DNA from: Tessaracoccus aquimaris
GTDB lineage: Bacteria; Actinomycetota; Actinomycetes; Propionibacteriales; Propionibacteriaceae
Direction of reading: 5' to 3'
Assembly (NCBI RefSeq): GCF_001997345.1
Contig: NZ_CP019606.1
Span: 2,914,001 to 2,978,000 of the forward strand
Length of the DNA stretch: 64,000 bases
Part shown: one piece after another, positions 52,996 through 61,780 of the stretch
How positions within the stretch are numbered: position 1 is the first letter of the stretch
How the letters are laid out: every line of letters starts with the position of its first letter
Notes under the pieces: model-generated
Database searches by the model: none
Told to the model about the DNA's origin: nothing
Seen by the model: the letters and a program-made list of their open reading frames with translations, nothing else
Position numbers and translations under genes: made by a program

Positions 52996-53547
52996 CTAGC
53001 CGATGGCCAGTTCACCGTCCTTGACGGTGACCGCCAGGGGGTCGGCGACCCAGTACTCCTGCTGCCCGTGGTTGTGGTCGGTCGGGCTGACCGCGCCGTA
53101 CAGCGCCAGCCGGTAGCCACCGTCGGCGAGGGGGTCCTTGGGCAGTGGCCCCTCGACCGGACAGGCTCCCAAGGTGACCTCGACGACGCCCGACCCGCTC
53201 GCCCCCTCCGCGGCGCCGATTCCCGTGACCAGGCCGACGACGAAGTCCTTCTCGTCGGTGACGTAGCCGTGCACCCACTTCAGGCCTGCGGAATGCTTGC
53301 CGTGATCCGAGTCCAGGTTCACGTCAACCTTGATCTTGGCGGTCATGGCCTCCTGGGAGGGCTCCGCGGGGGCCGCGGTCGCCTGGAACGACACGTCACC
53401 GTGAGGCTCGGTCCACATCGACCCGCACGCCTCGGTGAGGTACTCGAGGCGGCGCTCGTCCAAGGGCTCCGCCGGCGGCGGAGATCCGGGAGATGAGCAG
53501 GCGGCAAGCGCCGCGACGGCGGCCACGGCGACCACGATTCGTTGCAT
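52996..53547 (-). CDS. putative lipoprotein, 183 aa
   Basis: Lipobox 'ALAACSS' (Cys about residue 17) and a Pro-rich tether; the mature domain contains two further Cys residues ('TEACGSMW', 'TLGACPVEG') that may form a disulfide. No family recognised. ATG 53547 has GGGAGG 9 bases upstream. Divergent from the CBS gene. Confidence 0.78.
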   Translation of the reverse strand: MQRIVVAVAAVAALAACSSPGSPPPAEPLDERRLEYLTEACGSMWTEPHGDVSFQATAAPAEPSQEAMTAKIKVDVNLDSDHGKHSAGLKWVHGYVTDEKDFVVGLVTGIGAAEGASGSGVVEVTLGACPVEGPLPKDPLADGGYRLALYGAVSPTDHNHGQQEYWVADPLAVTVKDGELAIG

Positions 53548-53699
53548 GTGCGCATCCTCCCGAAGTGAGCCCCGAGGATAACCCGACGTCAGGGCAGCGC
53601 CGCGCCATGCGCCCGCCCCCGACCGGGCAACTCCGCGATCCGGCCCCACGATGGCCCGACTTGTGGTGGGCTGGGAGACCATCCACGAACGGAGATTCC

Positions 53700-54113
53700 A
53701 TGACCACCGCCAAGGACCTGATGACCTCACCGGCCGAGACGCTCGCGCCCGACGCGACGCTCGCCGACGCGGCCCGCGCCCTCGCCAACCTCGGAATCGG
53801 CTCGATGCCGGTCGCCGACGGCGATACCATCGTCGGGGTCGTCACCGACCGCGACATCGTCGTCAGCGGGATCGCGGCGGGGCTGGACGTCAACACCGCC
53901 ACAGTCGCCGACATCGCGACGACCGATGTGGTCACCGTCGGGGTCGACGACTCCGCCGAGGCTGTGGCCGCGGCCCTCGCCGAGCATCAGATCCGGCGCG
54001 TACCCGTGGTCGACGGCGGAATCCTGGTCGGCGTGATCTCGCAGGCCGACGTGGCCCGCGACCTCGACGCCGCGGACACGGGCGAGGTCGTCAAGGAGAT
54101 CTCGAAGGACTAG
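53700..54113 (+). CDS. CBS-domain pair protein, 137 aa
   Basis: Stand-alone Bateman module. CBS1 spans residues 1-62 ('AKDLMTSPAETLAPDATLADAA', 'GSMPVADGDTIVGVVTDRDIV') and CBS2 residues 70-125 ('VVTVGVDDSAEAVAAALAEHQIRRVPVVDGGILVGVISQAD'). Such proteins bind adenosine nucleotides and sense energy state or hypoxia. ATG 53700 follows GGAGATTCC. Its stop overlaps the convergent deformylase stop. Confidence 0.9.
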   Translation: MTTAKDLMTSPAETLAPDATLADAARALANLGIGSMPVADGDTIVGVVTDRDIVVSGIAAGLDVNTATVADIATTDVVTVGVDDSAEAVAAALAEHQIRRVPVVDGGILVGVISQADVARDLDAADTGEVVKEISKD

Positions 54114-54673
54114 CGCGCCGGCCAGTCCGGACCGTACTCTTCGGCGACGGCGGCGTGCGCGCGACGATGCAGCGCACGCGCCCTCGCCGAGAGGCGGTCT
54201 TCCAGGACGATCCCTGACAGGTGATCGGTTTCGTGCAGCAGACAACGCGCCAGATAGCCGGTGCCGTCGATCGAGATGGGCTGACCGAACTGGTCCTGGC
54301 CGTCGCAGATCGCGCGGAAGGGGCGCGGGAGCTGAGAGTAGGCACCTGGAAGTGAGAGACATCCTTCTGCCTCCGTCACCACCCGTCGGTCACGGGTCGG
54401 AACCTCGATGGAGGGGTTGCAGACCACACCGGCATGTCGCCTGAGCCGATCATCGACGGTGTCGTAGACGAAGACCGCGAGGTCCACTCCGACCTGTGGT
54501 GCGGCGAGTCCCGCCCCATCAGCGGCGCGGTTGGTGGCGAACATGTCTGCGATGAGGTTCCACAGATCCGGCCCAAACTCCTGAACGGGCCGCGCCGGTT
54601 TGTGCAGCACGGGGGCATCCCATCGCACGATGGGCAGCGCCAAACCGACAGTCATCAGTTGGTCCAACGGCAT
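54110..54673 (-). CDS. def: peptide deformylase, 187 aa
   Basis: Removes the N-formyl group from nascent proteins. All three motifs are present: 'GAGLAAPQVG' (motif 1), 'EGCLSLPG' with the metal-ligand Cys (motif 2) and 'HETDH' with the two His ligands and catalytic Glu (motif 3). Length is normal. The C-terminal tail 'RARALHRRAHAAVAEEYG' is basic. Convergent with the CBS gene (4-base overlap of stops). Confidence 0.95.
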   Translation of the reverse strand: MPLDQLMTVGLALPIVRWDAPVLHKPARPVQEFGPDLWNLIADMFATNRAADGAGLAAPQVGVDLAVFVYDTVDDRLRRHAGVVCNPSIEVPTRDRRVVTEAEGCLSLPGAYSQLPRPFRAICDGQDQFGQPISIDGTGYLARCLLHETDHLSGIVLEDRLSARARALHRRAHAAVAEEYGPDWPAR

Positions 54674-54947
54674 CGCGCACGCTCCTAGCTGGGGTGTGCC
54701 AAATCTACGTCGGGTCAGTGACTTGGTCTGAAGACTGAGGCGAAATCGTCTCGAAGACCCGCGGACCTAGAGGCCCTCTCTCGTCCCGTGGCAGGAGCGC
54801 GGCGGCCCGTCTGGTCGTCCCCAGGTCTGACGGCGTGGCCCCGCCCCGCCACTTTCGGCCAGACTGACCCGAGCCCCTGGTCACGGCGCGGTTCGCGGTG
54901 ATCCCTCGCCACCTAGTGTTTCGCTTCGAGACGAAAGAGGGACCACC

Positions 54948-55355
54948 ATGAAGCGATCCACCCGGCGAGTCGCCGCACTGGCCGTGGCCGTACTCGCGGC
55001 CGGGGCCGCGCTGACGGGATGCGGAGCCAAGGGCAGCGGGGCATCCGAAGACATCCAGGCGCGCGTCGAACCGGCGGTGCTTGCAGTGTCCGGCGTCACC
55101 GGCGGGACGTGCTCCGTCAAGCCGGCGTCGCTGTCGTACCTCATCAATTGCAGCCTCACCAGCGACGCGGCGGACAAGGATGCGCTGCAGGCGGTCCTCA
55201 CCGACGTCCTGACGACGGTGGTCGCACAGACCCCCGACGAGGACTCGGGAACGGCAGTCAAGGTCGTCGTGAAGAACGACGCGGACACCGTCACGACCGA
55301 CGCGCTCGGGCTCTCCAACCCCAGTTACCTCTCCGAACTGCGCGAGCTGTCCTGA
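54948..55355 (+). CDS. small lipoprotein leading the MoxR operon, 135 aa
   Basis: Signal with lipobox 'AALTGCGA' (Cys about residue 26) and a compact mature domain of about 105 residues with two Cys ('GGTCSVK', 'INCSLT') likely bridged. No known family. ATG follows AAGAGGGACC. The MoxR gene starts three bases after its stop, so it is co-transcribed and may present a surface component handled by the MoxR/VWA complex. Confidence 0.75.
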   Translation: MKRSTRRVAALAVAVLAAGAALTGCGAKGSGASEDIQARVEPAVLAVSGVTGGTCSVKPASLSYLINCSLTSDAADKDALQAVLTDVLTTVVAQTPDEDSGTAVKVVVKNDADTVTTDALGLSNPSYLSELRELS

Positions 55356-55357
55356 CC

Positions 55358-56377
55358 ATGTCAACGCAGCCCACCACGGCGCCGTCGTCGGCTGGGCCGC
55401 CGACCCGTGACGAACTCGCCCACGCCCGCCGACTGCTCGGCACCTTCCAGCGCGACTATTCGACCAAGGTCGTCGGCCAGCAGAACCTGACGCGGGCACT
55501 GCTTGTGACGCTCCTCAGCCGGGGGCACATCCTGCTCGAGTCGGTGCCGGGGCTCGCCAAGACCCTCGCCGCGTCGACGATGGCGAGCGCCGTCCAGGCG
55601 TCCTTCTCGCGCATCCAGTGCACGCCCGACCTGCTGCCGAGCGACATCATCGGTACGCAGATCTACGACGCCCAGCACGCCCGGTTCGTCACGAGCCTGG
55701 GGCCGGTGCATGCGAACTTCGTGCTGCTCGACGAGATCAACCGCTCCAGCGCCAAGACCCAGTCGGCGATGCTCGAGGCGATGCAGGAGCGTCAGACCAC
55801 CATCGGCGGCGAGACGCACCCACTTCCGGAGCCGTTCCTCGTGCTCGCGACCCAGAACCCCATCGAGGAGGAGGGCACCTACGTCCTCCCGCAGGCGCAG
55901 ATGGACCGCTTCCTGCTGAAGGAGATCGTCGACTACCCGACCCCCGCGGAGGAGTTTGAGGTCCTCAACCGGATCGAGTCGGGGGCCCTTGAGCGGCGGC
56001 GGATCGACGCGACCCTCACCACCGACGACGTCGCATTCCTCCAGGGCCTCGCCTCCCGGATCTACGTCGACGCGGCCATCAAGCGCTACATCGTCAGCCT
56101 GGTCAACGCCACCAGAAACCCCGCCGCGGTGATCGGGCCGGAGCGCGCCGCCTACCTCGAGTTCGGCGCGAGCCCGCGCGGCGCCATCGCGCTGCTGCAG
56201 GTCGCCAAGGCGCTCGCGGTCCTCAACGACCGAGACCATGTGGTCCCAGACGACGTGAAGGCCCTGCGGCACGCCGTGCTGCGGCACCGCCTGGTGCTCA
56301 CATTCGAGGCGGTCGCCGACCGGGTGCGCCCGGAACTGCTGATCGACTCGCTGTTCGACGCCGTCCCCGCCCCGTAG
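55358..56377 (+). CDS. MoxR-family AAA+ ATPase, 339 aa
   Basis: AAA+ chaperone-like ATPase. The Walker A region 'LESVPGLAKTLAAST' is the MoxR-type E-x-x-P-G-x-x-K-T; then 'RIQCTPDLLPSDIIGTQIYD', Walker B 'VLLDEINRSSAKTQSAMLEAM', sensor 1 'LATQNPIEEEGTY' and 'LPQAQMDRFLLKEI'. The C-terminal lid has 'GASPRGAIALLQVAKALAVL'. MoxR ATPases mature or remodel partner complexes together with VWA-domain proteins, exactly the genes downstream. Confidence 0.95.
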   Translation: MSTQPTTAPSSAGPPTRDELAHARRLLGTFQRDYSTKVVGQQNLTRALLVTLLSRGHILLESVPGLAKTLAASTMASAVQASFSRIQCTPDLLPSDIIGTQIYDAQHARFVTSLGPVHANFVLLDEINRSSAKTQSAMLEAMQERQTTIGGETHPLPEPFLVLATQNPIEEEGTYVLPQAQMDRFLLKEIVDYPTPAEEFEVLNRIESGALERRRIDATLTTDDVAFLQGLASRIYVDAAIKRYIVSLVNATRNPAAVIGPERAAYLEFGASPRGAIALLQVAKALAVLNDRDHVVPDDVKALRHAVLRHRLVLTFEAVADRVRPELLIDSLFDAVPAP

Positions 56378-56384
56378 AACTCCG

Positions 56385-57263
56385 ATGGCCCTCCTCACGA
56401 AGGTCAAGACCCGCATGGCGGTGCACGCGCACCGGAAGGTGCGGGGACTGCTCGACGGCGCCTACGCGTCGGTGCAGTTGGGCCGCTCGATGGACTTCTT
56501 CGATCTCCGCGAGTACGTGACGGGCGACGACGTGAAGGACATCGACTGGAAGGCGAGCGCGCGGCGCGGCGACCTCCTCGTCAAGCGGTTCGTGGCCGAC
56601 CGGAAGCACACCATCGCGCTTGCCGTCTCCGCGTCGCGGACCATGGCGGCCATGTGCGACGCGGACGCCACCAAGCGCGAGGTCGCCACGCTTGCCGCGG
56701 GCGTCCTCGGCTGGTTGGCGATCAGGCACGGCGACTGGGTGACGCTGACGCACGGCAACTCCGACGGCGTACAGGGCTCACGCCCGTCGTCCAGGGAGGA
56801 CGCGCTGGAGCGGATGTTGCAGTCGCTGGACGCGTCGTGCCTGCCGGGCTCGCCCGATCCCGACCTGACGCGGGTGCTTGAGCACGTGGTGCGCACGGTG
56901 CGGCGCCGCACGATCCTGGTGGTGATCGCCGACGACGCCAACCTCGACGAGACCCAGCGCCGTCTCCTGAACCGGTTGCGCGCCCAGCACGAGGTGCTGT
57001 TCCTGACGATCGGCGACCTTGATCCGACCGACCCGGCCCTGGGTCGCGCCCTCGTGGACCAGCCCACAGGGCAGGCGTGGCCGGGGTTCCTGCGCGACGC
57101 CACGCTGCACGAGGAGGTCGCGCAGAGGACCACGGAACGGCACGCGCTCCGCGCCGGGCACCTCGATCGACTGGGGATCGCCCACGGCCACATCGCGACC
57201 GAGGCCGAGGTCGTCGGGTCGATCTTCGCGCTGCTGGAGCGGCACCGACAGGCGAGGCGCTGA
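56385..57263 (+). CDS. DUF58 domain protein of the MoxR/VWA operon, 292 aa
   Basis: The DUF58 signature 'DFFDLREYVTGDDVKDIDWKAS' is at residues 40-61, followed by 'LLVKRF' and a vWA-like domain ('TIALAVSASRTMAAM') whose DxSxS metal site is not intact. Almost always encoded just after MoxR. Soluble here, without membrane helices. Seven bases after the MoxR stop. Confidence 0.9.
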   Translation: MALLTKVKTRMAVHAHRKVRGLLDGAYASVQLGRSMDFFDLREYVTGDDVKDIDWKASARRGDLLVKRFVADRKHTIALAVSASRTMAAMCDADATKREVATLAAGVLGWLAIRHGDWVTLTHGNSDGVQGSRPSSREDALERMLQSLDASCLPGSPDPDLTRVLEHVVRTVRRRTILVVIADDANLDETQRRLLNRLRAQHEVLFLTIGDLDPTDPALGRALVDQPTGQAWPGFLRDATLHEEVAQRTTERHALRAGHLDRLGIAHGHIATEAEVVGSIFALLERHRQARR

Positions 57264-57266
57264 GCG

Positions 57267-57731
57267 ATGCCCGTGTTCGGGCCGGCGCCCTACGCCGACT
57301 ATTGGCTGCCGCTGGCGATCGCCGCGGTCGTCCTCGTCTGCGGCATTCCGCTTCTCGGCTGGTGGTTCACCCGACCGAGGCCGCAACCGCCGCCCGCTCC
57401 CGCTCCCAGTCCCGACGTGGAGCAGGGACGCCGCGAGGCCCTGGCGCTGATCTCCGGCGTCGGCTCCGACCTGGCATCCGGGGCCGTCGACGCCCGCGGG
57501 GCGAGCCAGCGACTCAGCCGCATCGTGCGTGAGTTCCTCGTCGGTCGCGGCCGACCCGACGTCGAGGCGATGACCCTCACCGAACTGCGCGCCGACCCGG
57601 CGCTCGCCCCGGTCGCCGACCTGGTCGGGGGCCTGTACCGGCCCGCGTTCGGACCGGACGCTGGGGACCGGGCGGTCGGGGCAGAGTCCTCAGTCGCCGC
57701 CGCGGAACGGTTGGTGGCGACATGGCGCTGA
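57267..57731 (+). CDS. DUF4381-like membrane protein, 154 aa
   Basis: One N-terminal membrane helix (residues 10-32), a Pro-rich linker, and a cytoplasmic helical domain 'ASQRLSRIVREFLVGRGRPDVEAMTLTELR', as in DUF4381 proteins that sit in MoxR/VWA operons. Overlaps the next gene by 10 bases. Confidence 0.75.
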   Translation: MPVFGPAPYADYWLPLAIAAVVLVCGIPLLGWWFTRPRPQPPPAPAPSPDVEQGRREALALISGVGSDLASGAVDARGASQRLSRIVREFLVGRGRPDVEAMTLTELRADPALAPVADLVGGLYRPAFGPDAGDRAVGAESSVAAAERLVATWR

Positions 57732-58677
57732 AGTTCTGGTGGCTGGGGCTGGTGCTGCTCGTCGTGCTTGTCGTGTTCGCCATGGCGTGGGCGCTGCGGG
57801 GCAGGCCGTCGGCCGGCGTCGGCGCGCTGGTCGCGGGCACCGACGCGATCCGCTCGTCCCCGCGGTTCACGGCGCTGACCCGCCGGTTCCTGATCTCCGC
57901 GACGATCCAGGTCGCCTCCGTCGGGCTGATCGTGGCGGGGTGCTGGCTCCTCGCGTCGCGGCTGGGCGCGACGAGCGACGCGAACTCCGAGCAGCACAAC
58001 CGCGACATCATGTTGTGCCTGGACGTCTCGGACTCGATGACCGGGATCGACGCCGACCTGATGCGGGCCTTCGCCGACATCGTCTCCGGCCTGGAGGGAG
58101 AGCGCGTCGGCCTGACGATCTGGAACTCCTCGGCGATCGCGAAGTTCCCGCTCACCAACGACTACGACTTCATCCTCGACGAACTGCGCCGCGGCGCAGA
58201 CCAGGTCGACGACTTCGACTACATGGGCGGCACCAACGCGGGCGAGGGCGGCAGCCTGATCGGCGACGGGGTCGTGTCGTGCCTGCAGCGCTTCGACCAC
58301 CTGGACAAGGATCGGGCCCGCACCATGATCCTCGCCTCCGACAACTCGCTGGACGCCCGCCGATCTACACCGTCGACGAGGCGTTCGCGATGGTCAGGGA
58401 GCAGGGGGTCGTGGTGTTCACCCTGCACGGCTACGACACCACCGAGTACGAGCAACTGCGCTCGCTGGCCGCGGGCACCGGTGGCGCCGGCTACCTTCTC
58501 GACGACGCGTCGAGCGCCCGGGAGATCATCGGCTCGATCCAGGCGCAGGAGGCGGCCCGGCTTCCCGGCACGCCGCAACTGGTCGTCACCGACCAGTCCG
58601 CGATTGGACTGACGGTGATCGCCGTCGGCCTCGCCGGGTGGATCGTCGTCGGAAGGAGGGCCAGGTCGTGGCGCTGA
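57722..58677 (+). CDS. VWA-domain membrane protein (one frameshift), about 318 aa
   Basis: Two N-terminal membrane helices, then a von Willebrand factor A domain with MIDAS motif 'LCLDVSDSMTGID' (DxSxS), 'DYMGGTNAGEGG' (Thr/Gly MIDAS residues) and 'MILASDNSLDAR'. A final C-terminal helix is followed by 'GRRARSWR'. The frame breaks at about 58360: one more C in 'CGCCG' gives 'LDARPIYTVDEAFAM', the natural continuation, and leads to TGA 58677. Paired VWA proteins like this one and the next resemble BatA/BatB. The following gene starts inside its end with a strong GGAAGGAGG. Confidence 0.85.
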
Positions 58678-59624
58678 ACCCGTTCTGGCCGACCGTCGCG
58701 GTCGCCGTCGCCTTCCTGCTCGCCGTCGCGCTGCCCGCCATCCGTCAGCGCCGCTCCTCCGTTGCGCTGTGGCGTCGGCTCGGGATCGGCGTCCTGGTGC
58801 TGCTGGCGGCGCTGCGGCCCTCGGTGGCCACGGCCCCGTCGTCGACCGCGGTGCGCGACCTGGACGTGCTGCTGCTGGTCGACCGGAGCCTCTCGATGGT
58901 CGCCGAGGACTACGCCGATGCCGAGCCGCGCCTCGACGGCGTCCGCGCCGATGCCGCCGAGATCATGACCGAGTACGCCGGGGCCAGGTTCGCGGTGGTC
59001 ACCTTCGATCACTCCGGTCGCACGGAGACCCCCTTCACGCTCGACACCTCCGCGGTCTCCTCGCTCCTCGAGGTGACCAACCCGCGCCAGATCTATCAGC
59101 GCGGCAGTTCGATCGACGCTGGGCTGGCCGAGGCCGAGAAGCTGCTGAAGAGTTCCGCGAAGCAGCACCCCGAACGCAGCCGGGTGCTTGTCTACTTCGG
59201 CGACGGGGAGCAGACGGTCGAGACCGCGCCCGGCTCGATGGCTCCGCTGCGCCGCTACCTGTCTGGCGCCCTGGTGCTCGGCTACGGCACCGCCGAGGGC
59301 GGGCGGATGCGCCTCGACGACGGCGACTACCTCGACGGCGGGGAGGCCGTCTCCGTCGCCGACGAGTCCACGCTGAGGGCCATGGCCGAGCAGTTGGGCG
59401 GGTCCTACGAACACCGCGTCTCCCCTGGCCCCGTGCCGACGCCGACGGTGACGGCCACGGTCTCGCTGGTCGACGGCCAACTCGACGCGCGCGACGACTG
59501 GACCTGGCTGTTCGCCCTGTTGCTGCTCGGTCCCGTCCTCTGGGAACTGTGGGACTCCCTGACCCTTCGGCGGCAGGCGTCGCAGTGGGCCGCCTCGGCC
59601 TCGACGGAGCGGGGGCGGACATGA
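58668..59624 (+). CDS. second VWA-domain membrane protein, 318 aa
   Basis: Membrane helices at residues 8-22 and 38-50, VWA domain with intact MIDAS 'LLLVDRSLSMVAED' (DxSxS), 'GSSIDAGLAEAEKLL' and 'LVYFGDGEQT', and a last helix 'WLFALLLLGPVLWELW' near the C-terminus. GTG start chosen for its excellent ribosome site. The BatB-like half of the pair. Confidence 0.88.
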   Translation: MALNPFWPTVAVAVAFLLAVALPAIRQRRSSVALWRRLGIGVLVLLAALRPSVATAPSSTAVRDLDVLLLVDRSLSMVAEDYADAEPRLDGVRADAAEIMTEYAGARFAVVTFDHSGRTETPFTLDTSAVSSLLEVTNPRQIYQRGSSIDAGLAEAEKLLKSSAKQHPERSRVLVYFGDGEQTVETAPGSMAPLRRYLSGALVLGYGTAEGGRMRLDDGDYLDGGEAVSVADESTLRAMAEQLGGSYEHRVSPGPVPTPTVTATVSLVDGQLDARDDWTWLFALLLLGPVLWELWDSLTLRRQASQWAASASTERGRT

Positions 59625-60328
59625 GCCGCCGACGCCGCAGGCTCGCCCTCGCGTTCGCCCCGATCGCCGTGCTGCTGCTCGCGTTCGCCTGCAAGGTCAC
59701 CCTGATGCTCGGCAACAACGCCGCGGGTCAGGACGCCTACGACCAATCGCGATTCCCCGACGCGGCGCAGGCCTTCGGGAGGAACCGCACGCTCGATGTC
59801 CTCGAAGACTGGGTGGCGTCCTACAACCGGGGCACCGCGCTGCTCCAGCAGGGCCGCGCGACCGAGGCCCGCGTCGACCTGGAACGCGCGCTGGAACGCG
59901 CCCCAGAGGAGCGCGACTGCATGGTCCGGATCAACCTGGTGGCCGCGATGGATGCTCAAGCCGGCGACCTGCTCGCCGCGCAACGGGCCGCGGAGGCGCG
60001 GGACCTCTACGCGGAGGCCCTGGACGTGCTGGCCGCGGGGTCGTGCGGGCAGGTCGACAGCGGGGATTCCGACCGCGACGAGTCGGAGCGTCAGGCCGCC
60101 GAGGAGGCGAAGGAACGGCTCGAGGAGAAGCAACAGGAGTCCGACTCGAAGGCGGACGAACCGGTCACGGAGCCAACCCCGAGCGGCGAACCGTCCGCCA
60201 GCGCCGACCCGGGCGACGGTAAGCGTGAACGGTTGGAGGAGCGCAACCGTGAGGGCCAGCGGGAGAACACCGAGGAGCAGGACTACAACGAGGGCACCTC
60301 TGAGGATCCCCCGCCCCGCTCCTGGTGA
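59621..60328 (+). CDS. TPR-containing membrane protein of the MoxR/VWA operon, 235 aa
   Basis: N-terminal membrane anchor (residues 8-28), a tetratricopeptide-like helical region ('FPDAAQAFGRNRTLDVLEDWVASYNRGTALL' and onward, residues 45-140) and a strongly charged Glu/Lys/Arg-rich tail with predicted disorder. BatC/BatE-like proteins at the end of such operons have the same layout. ATGA overlap with the preceding gene fixes the start. Confidence 0.82.
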   Translation: MSRRRRRLALAFAPIAVLLLAFACKVTLMLGNNAAGQDAYDQSRFPDAAQAFGRNRTLDVLEDWVASYNRGTALLQQGRATEARVDLERALERAPEERDCMVRINLVAAMDAQAGDLLAAQRAAEARDLYAEALDVLAAGSCGQVDSGDSDRDESERQAAEEAKERLEEKQQESDSKADEPVTEPTPSGEPSASADPGDGKRERLEERNREGQRENTEEQDYNEGTSEDPPPRSW

Positions 60329-60568
60329 CGTCGCTGGGGCTGCGACACGAAGTGAGGCGGAACGTCGCCTAGTCGGTCGTCATCCGGTGCCGCTTGGCCG
60401 GCTGATGAGCCACGAGTAGGCGCGGGTGGGGCGTCGTCCGTCGGATCCGGTGGCGTCTGCGCCGCTGATTGAGCCACGAAGGGACGCGGAGCGCCGCTTC
60501 GTCGGTCGCGTGACGTCTGGGCCGCTGATTGAGCCACGAAGGGACGCGGAGCGCCGCTTCGTCGGTCG
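60325..60568. repeat. 60-bp tandem repeat, two near-identical and one or two degenerate copies
   Basis: A 58-base unit at 60451-60508 is repeated at 60511-60568 with a period of exactly 60 and only two differences, both in its first 11 bases. It includes GCTGATTGAGCCACGAAGGG and the pairing ends ACGAAG/CTTCGT. A degraded copy lies at about 60325-60379 (GTGACGTCGCTGGGGC...GTCGGTCG), with another partial match near 60398-60420. This fills most of the 335-base gap between the TPR gene and the kinase-like gene; no coding function seen. Confidence 0.85.
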
Positions 60569-60663
60569 AAATCCCGTGACGTCACGCAGGGACCTCCCCC
60601 AACTACCGGCACTCACGAGGGGCGATCCCGCAGGGAGGCCCCGCCAGCGACCATGATGGACCC

Positions 60664-61260
60664 ATGCTGCTGATGGTGTTCGGCCCACCCGCCGTGGGAA
60701 AGATGACGGTCGGGCGCGCCCTTGCCGACACCGGCCGGTTCCGTCTCTTCCACAACCACGCGACGATCGAACCGCTGCTCGAGACGTTCGGCCACGGCAC
60801 CGAGCCGTTCAACCTGCTCAACGAGGAGTTCCGCCGTCGGGTGCTCGAGGAGGCCGCCCGGCACGGCATCGACCTGGTCTTCAGCATCGTCTGGGCGCTC
60901 GACAGCGAGGGAGACCGGGATGTCATCCGGTCCTACGTGGACATCTTCGACGGCGAGGTCGCGTTCGTCGAACTCCGAGCCGACCTGAACACCCGCCTAT
61001 CACGCAACGGCACCGAACAGCGACTGCTGCACAAGCCGTCGAAGCGCGACTTGGAGTGGTCGGACGCGAACGTCCGGGAGATGGAATCCACCTGGGTGAT
61101 GACGTCGGAGGACGGCACCGGGGTCGCGACCGACCTGCTGTCGACCCATCCACACCTGGTCCTCGACACGACCGACCTGGCACCGGAGGAATCCGCGGCA
61201 AGGATCCTGTCCTGGTTGGAGTCGACAACCACATCGACAGCGGGCGTCAGCACAACGTAA
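60664..61260 (+). CDS. P-loop kinase-like protein, 198 aa
   Basis: Walker A 'VFGPPAVGKMTVGRAL' at the N-terminus, a small lid, and 'IDLVFSIVWALDSE' / 'FVELRADLNTRLSR' consistent with an AAA_18/shikimate-kinase-like small-molecule kinase fold. Substrate unknown. The ATG is at the family start, four bases after GACC without a clear ribosome site. Confidence 0.78.
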   Translation: MLLMVFGPPAVGKMTVGRALADTGRFRLFHNHATIEPLLETFGHGTEPFNLLNEEFRRRVLEEAARHGIDLVFSIVWALDSEGDRDVIRSYVDIFDGEVAFVELRADLNTRLSRNGTEQRLLHKPSKRDLEWSDANVREMESTWVMTSEDGTGVATDLLSTHPHLVLDTTDLAPEESAARILSWLESTTTSTAGVSTT

Positions 61261-61512
61261 TCAGCGCGACGTCTGCCTGGGCCGTCTCCGCTGGCCCTTC
61301 ACGATGTCGAACGCACGGAGGCCTATCGCGATCGTCGGCAGGCCGGTGCCGAGCAACGCGAGGCTCCTCAGGATGCTGAGCACGGCCGTGGTGAACCCGG
61401 GTGTGGGCGCTGGTTGGTCGGGGCTTGATGATCAGGCGAGCTAGCAGTCGGACAAGGAATGCTTGTCAGACCCCTCCTCTACCGTGAAGCACAGACCGGT
61501 AAGGAGGCCACC

Positions 61513-61701
61513 ATGAATGCGCAACCAGCACCGAAGCCGAAGTCGACCGGCGCTCGCCCGAACCCAAAGCATCGCAAAACGATCTACATGTCTAGGGCGA
61601 TACTCATCAGGCCAGCAATGCTGCGCGTCACCTCACGCGAGGCAAACTCCGACGGGCCTGATTGCATCCCCGAACCGACGAGACCGCCCCCAAGCGACTG
61701 A
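61513..61701 (+). CDS. small protein of unknown function, 62 aa
   Basis: ATG with a near-ideal ribosome site (GTAAGGAGG, 6 bases spacing), absent from most annotated genes here. The peptide is basic and Pro-rich (NAQPAPKPKSTGARPNPKHR...) with no known motif. A hairpin follows directly. Codon use is atypical (several AT-rich codons). May be a genuine small protein or a leader. The preceding 252 bases (61261-61512) contain no convincing gene. Confidence 0.5.
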   Translation: MNAQPAPKPKSTGARPNPKHRKTIYMSRAILIRPAMLRVTSREANSDGPDCIPEPTRPPPSD

Positions 61702-61712
61702 GGACAGCCCTG

Positions 61713-61746
61713 CTCACCCTCTAGTCGACTCTTCTGGGAGGGTGAG
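61713..61746 (+). terminator. hairpin after the 62-aa frame
   Basis: CTCACCCTC / GAGGGTGAG stem (9 bp) with a 16-base loop, 12 bases after the small ORF stop. Confidence 0.5.
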
Positions 61747-61773
61747 GACGCGCTCACATTCACGAGCGCGTCC
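61746..61773 (-). terminator. hairpin after the ABC exporter gene
   Basis: Perfect 10-bp stem GGACGCGCTC / GAGCGCGTCC with an 8-base loop, 8 bases past the exporter stop at 61781. Confidence 0.7.
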
Positions 61774-61780
61774 CCCCTGG

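Noticed and set aside
61262..61385. Minus-strand peptide VLSILRSLALLGTGLPTIAIGL... resembling a membrane-protein end
   Set aside because: No start with a ribosome site, under 45 codons, and no partner frame that restores a longer protein.
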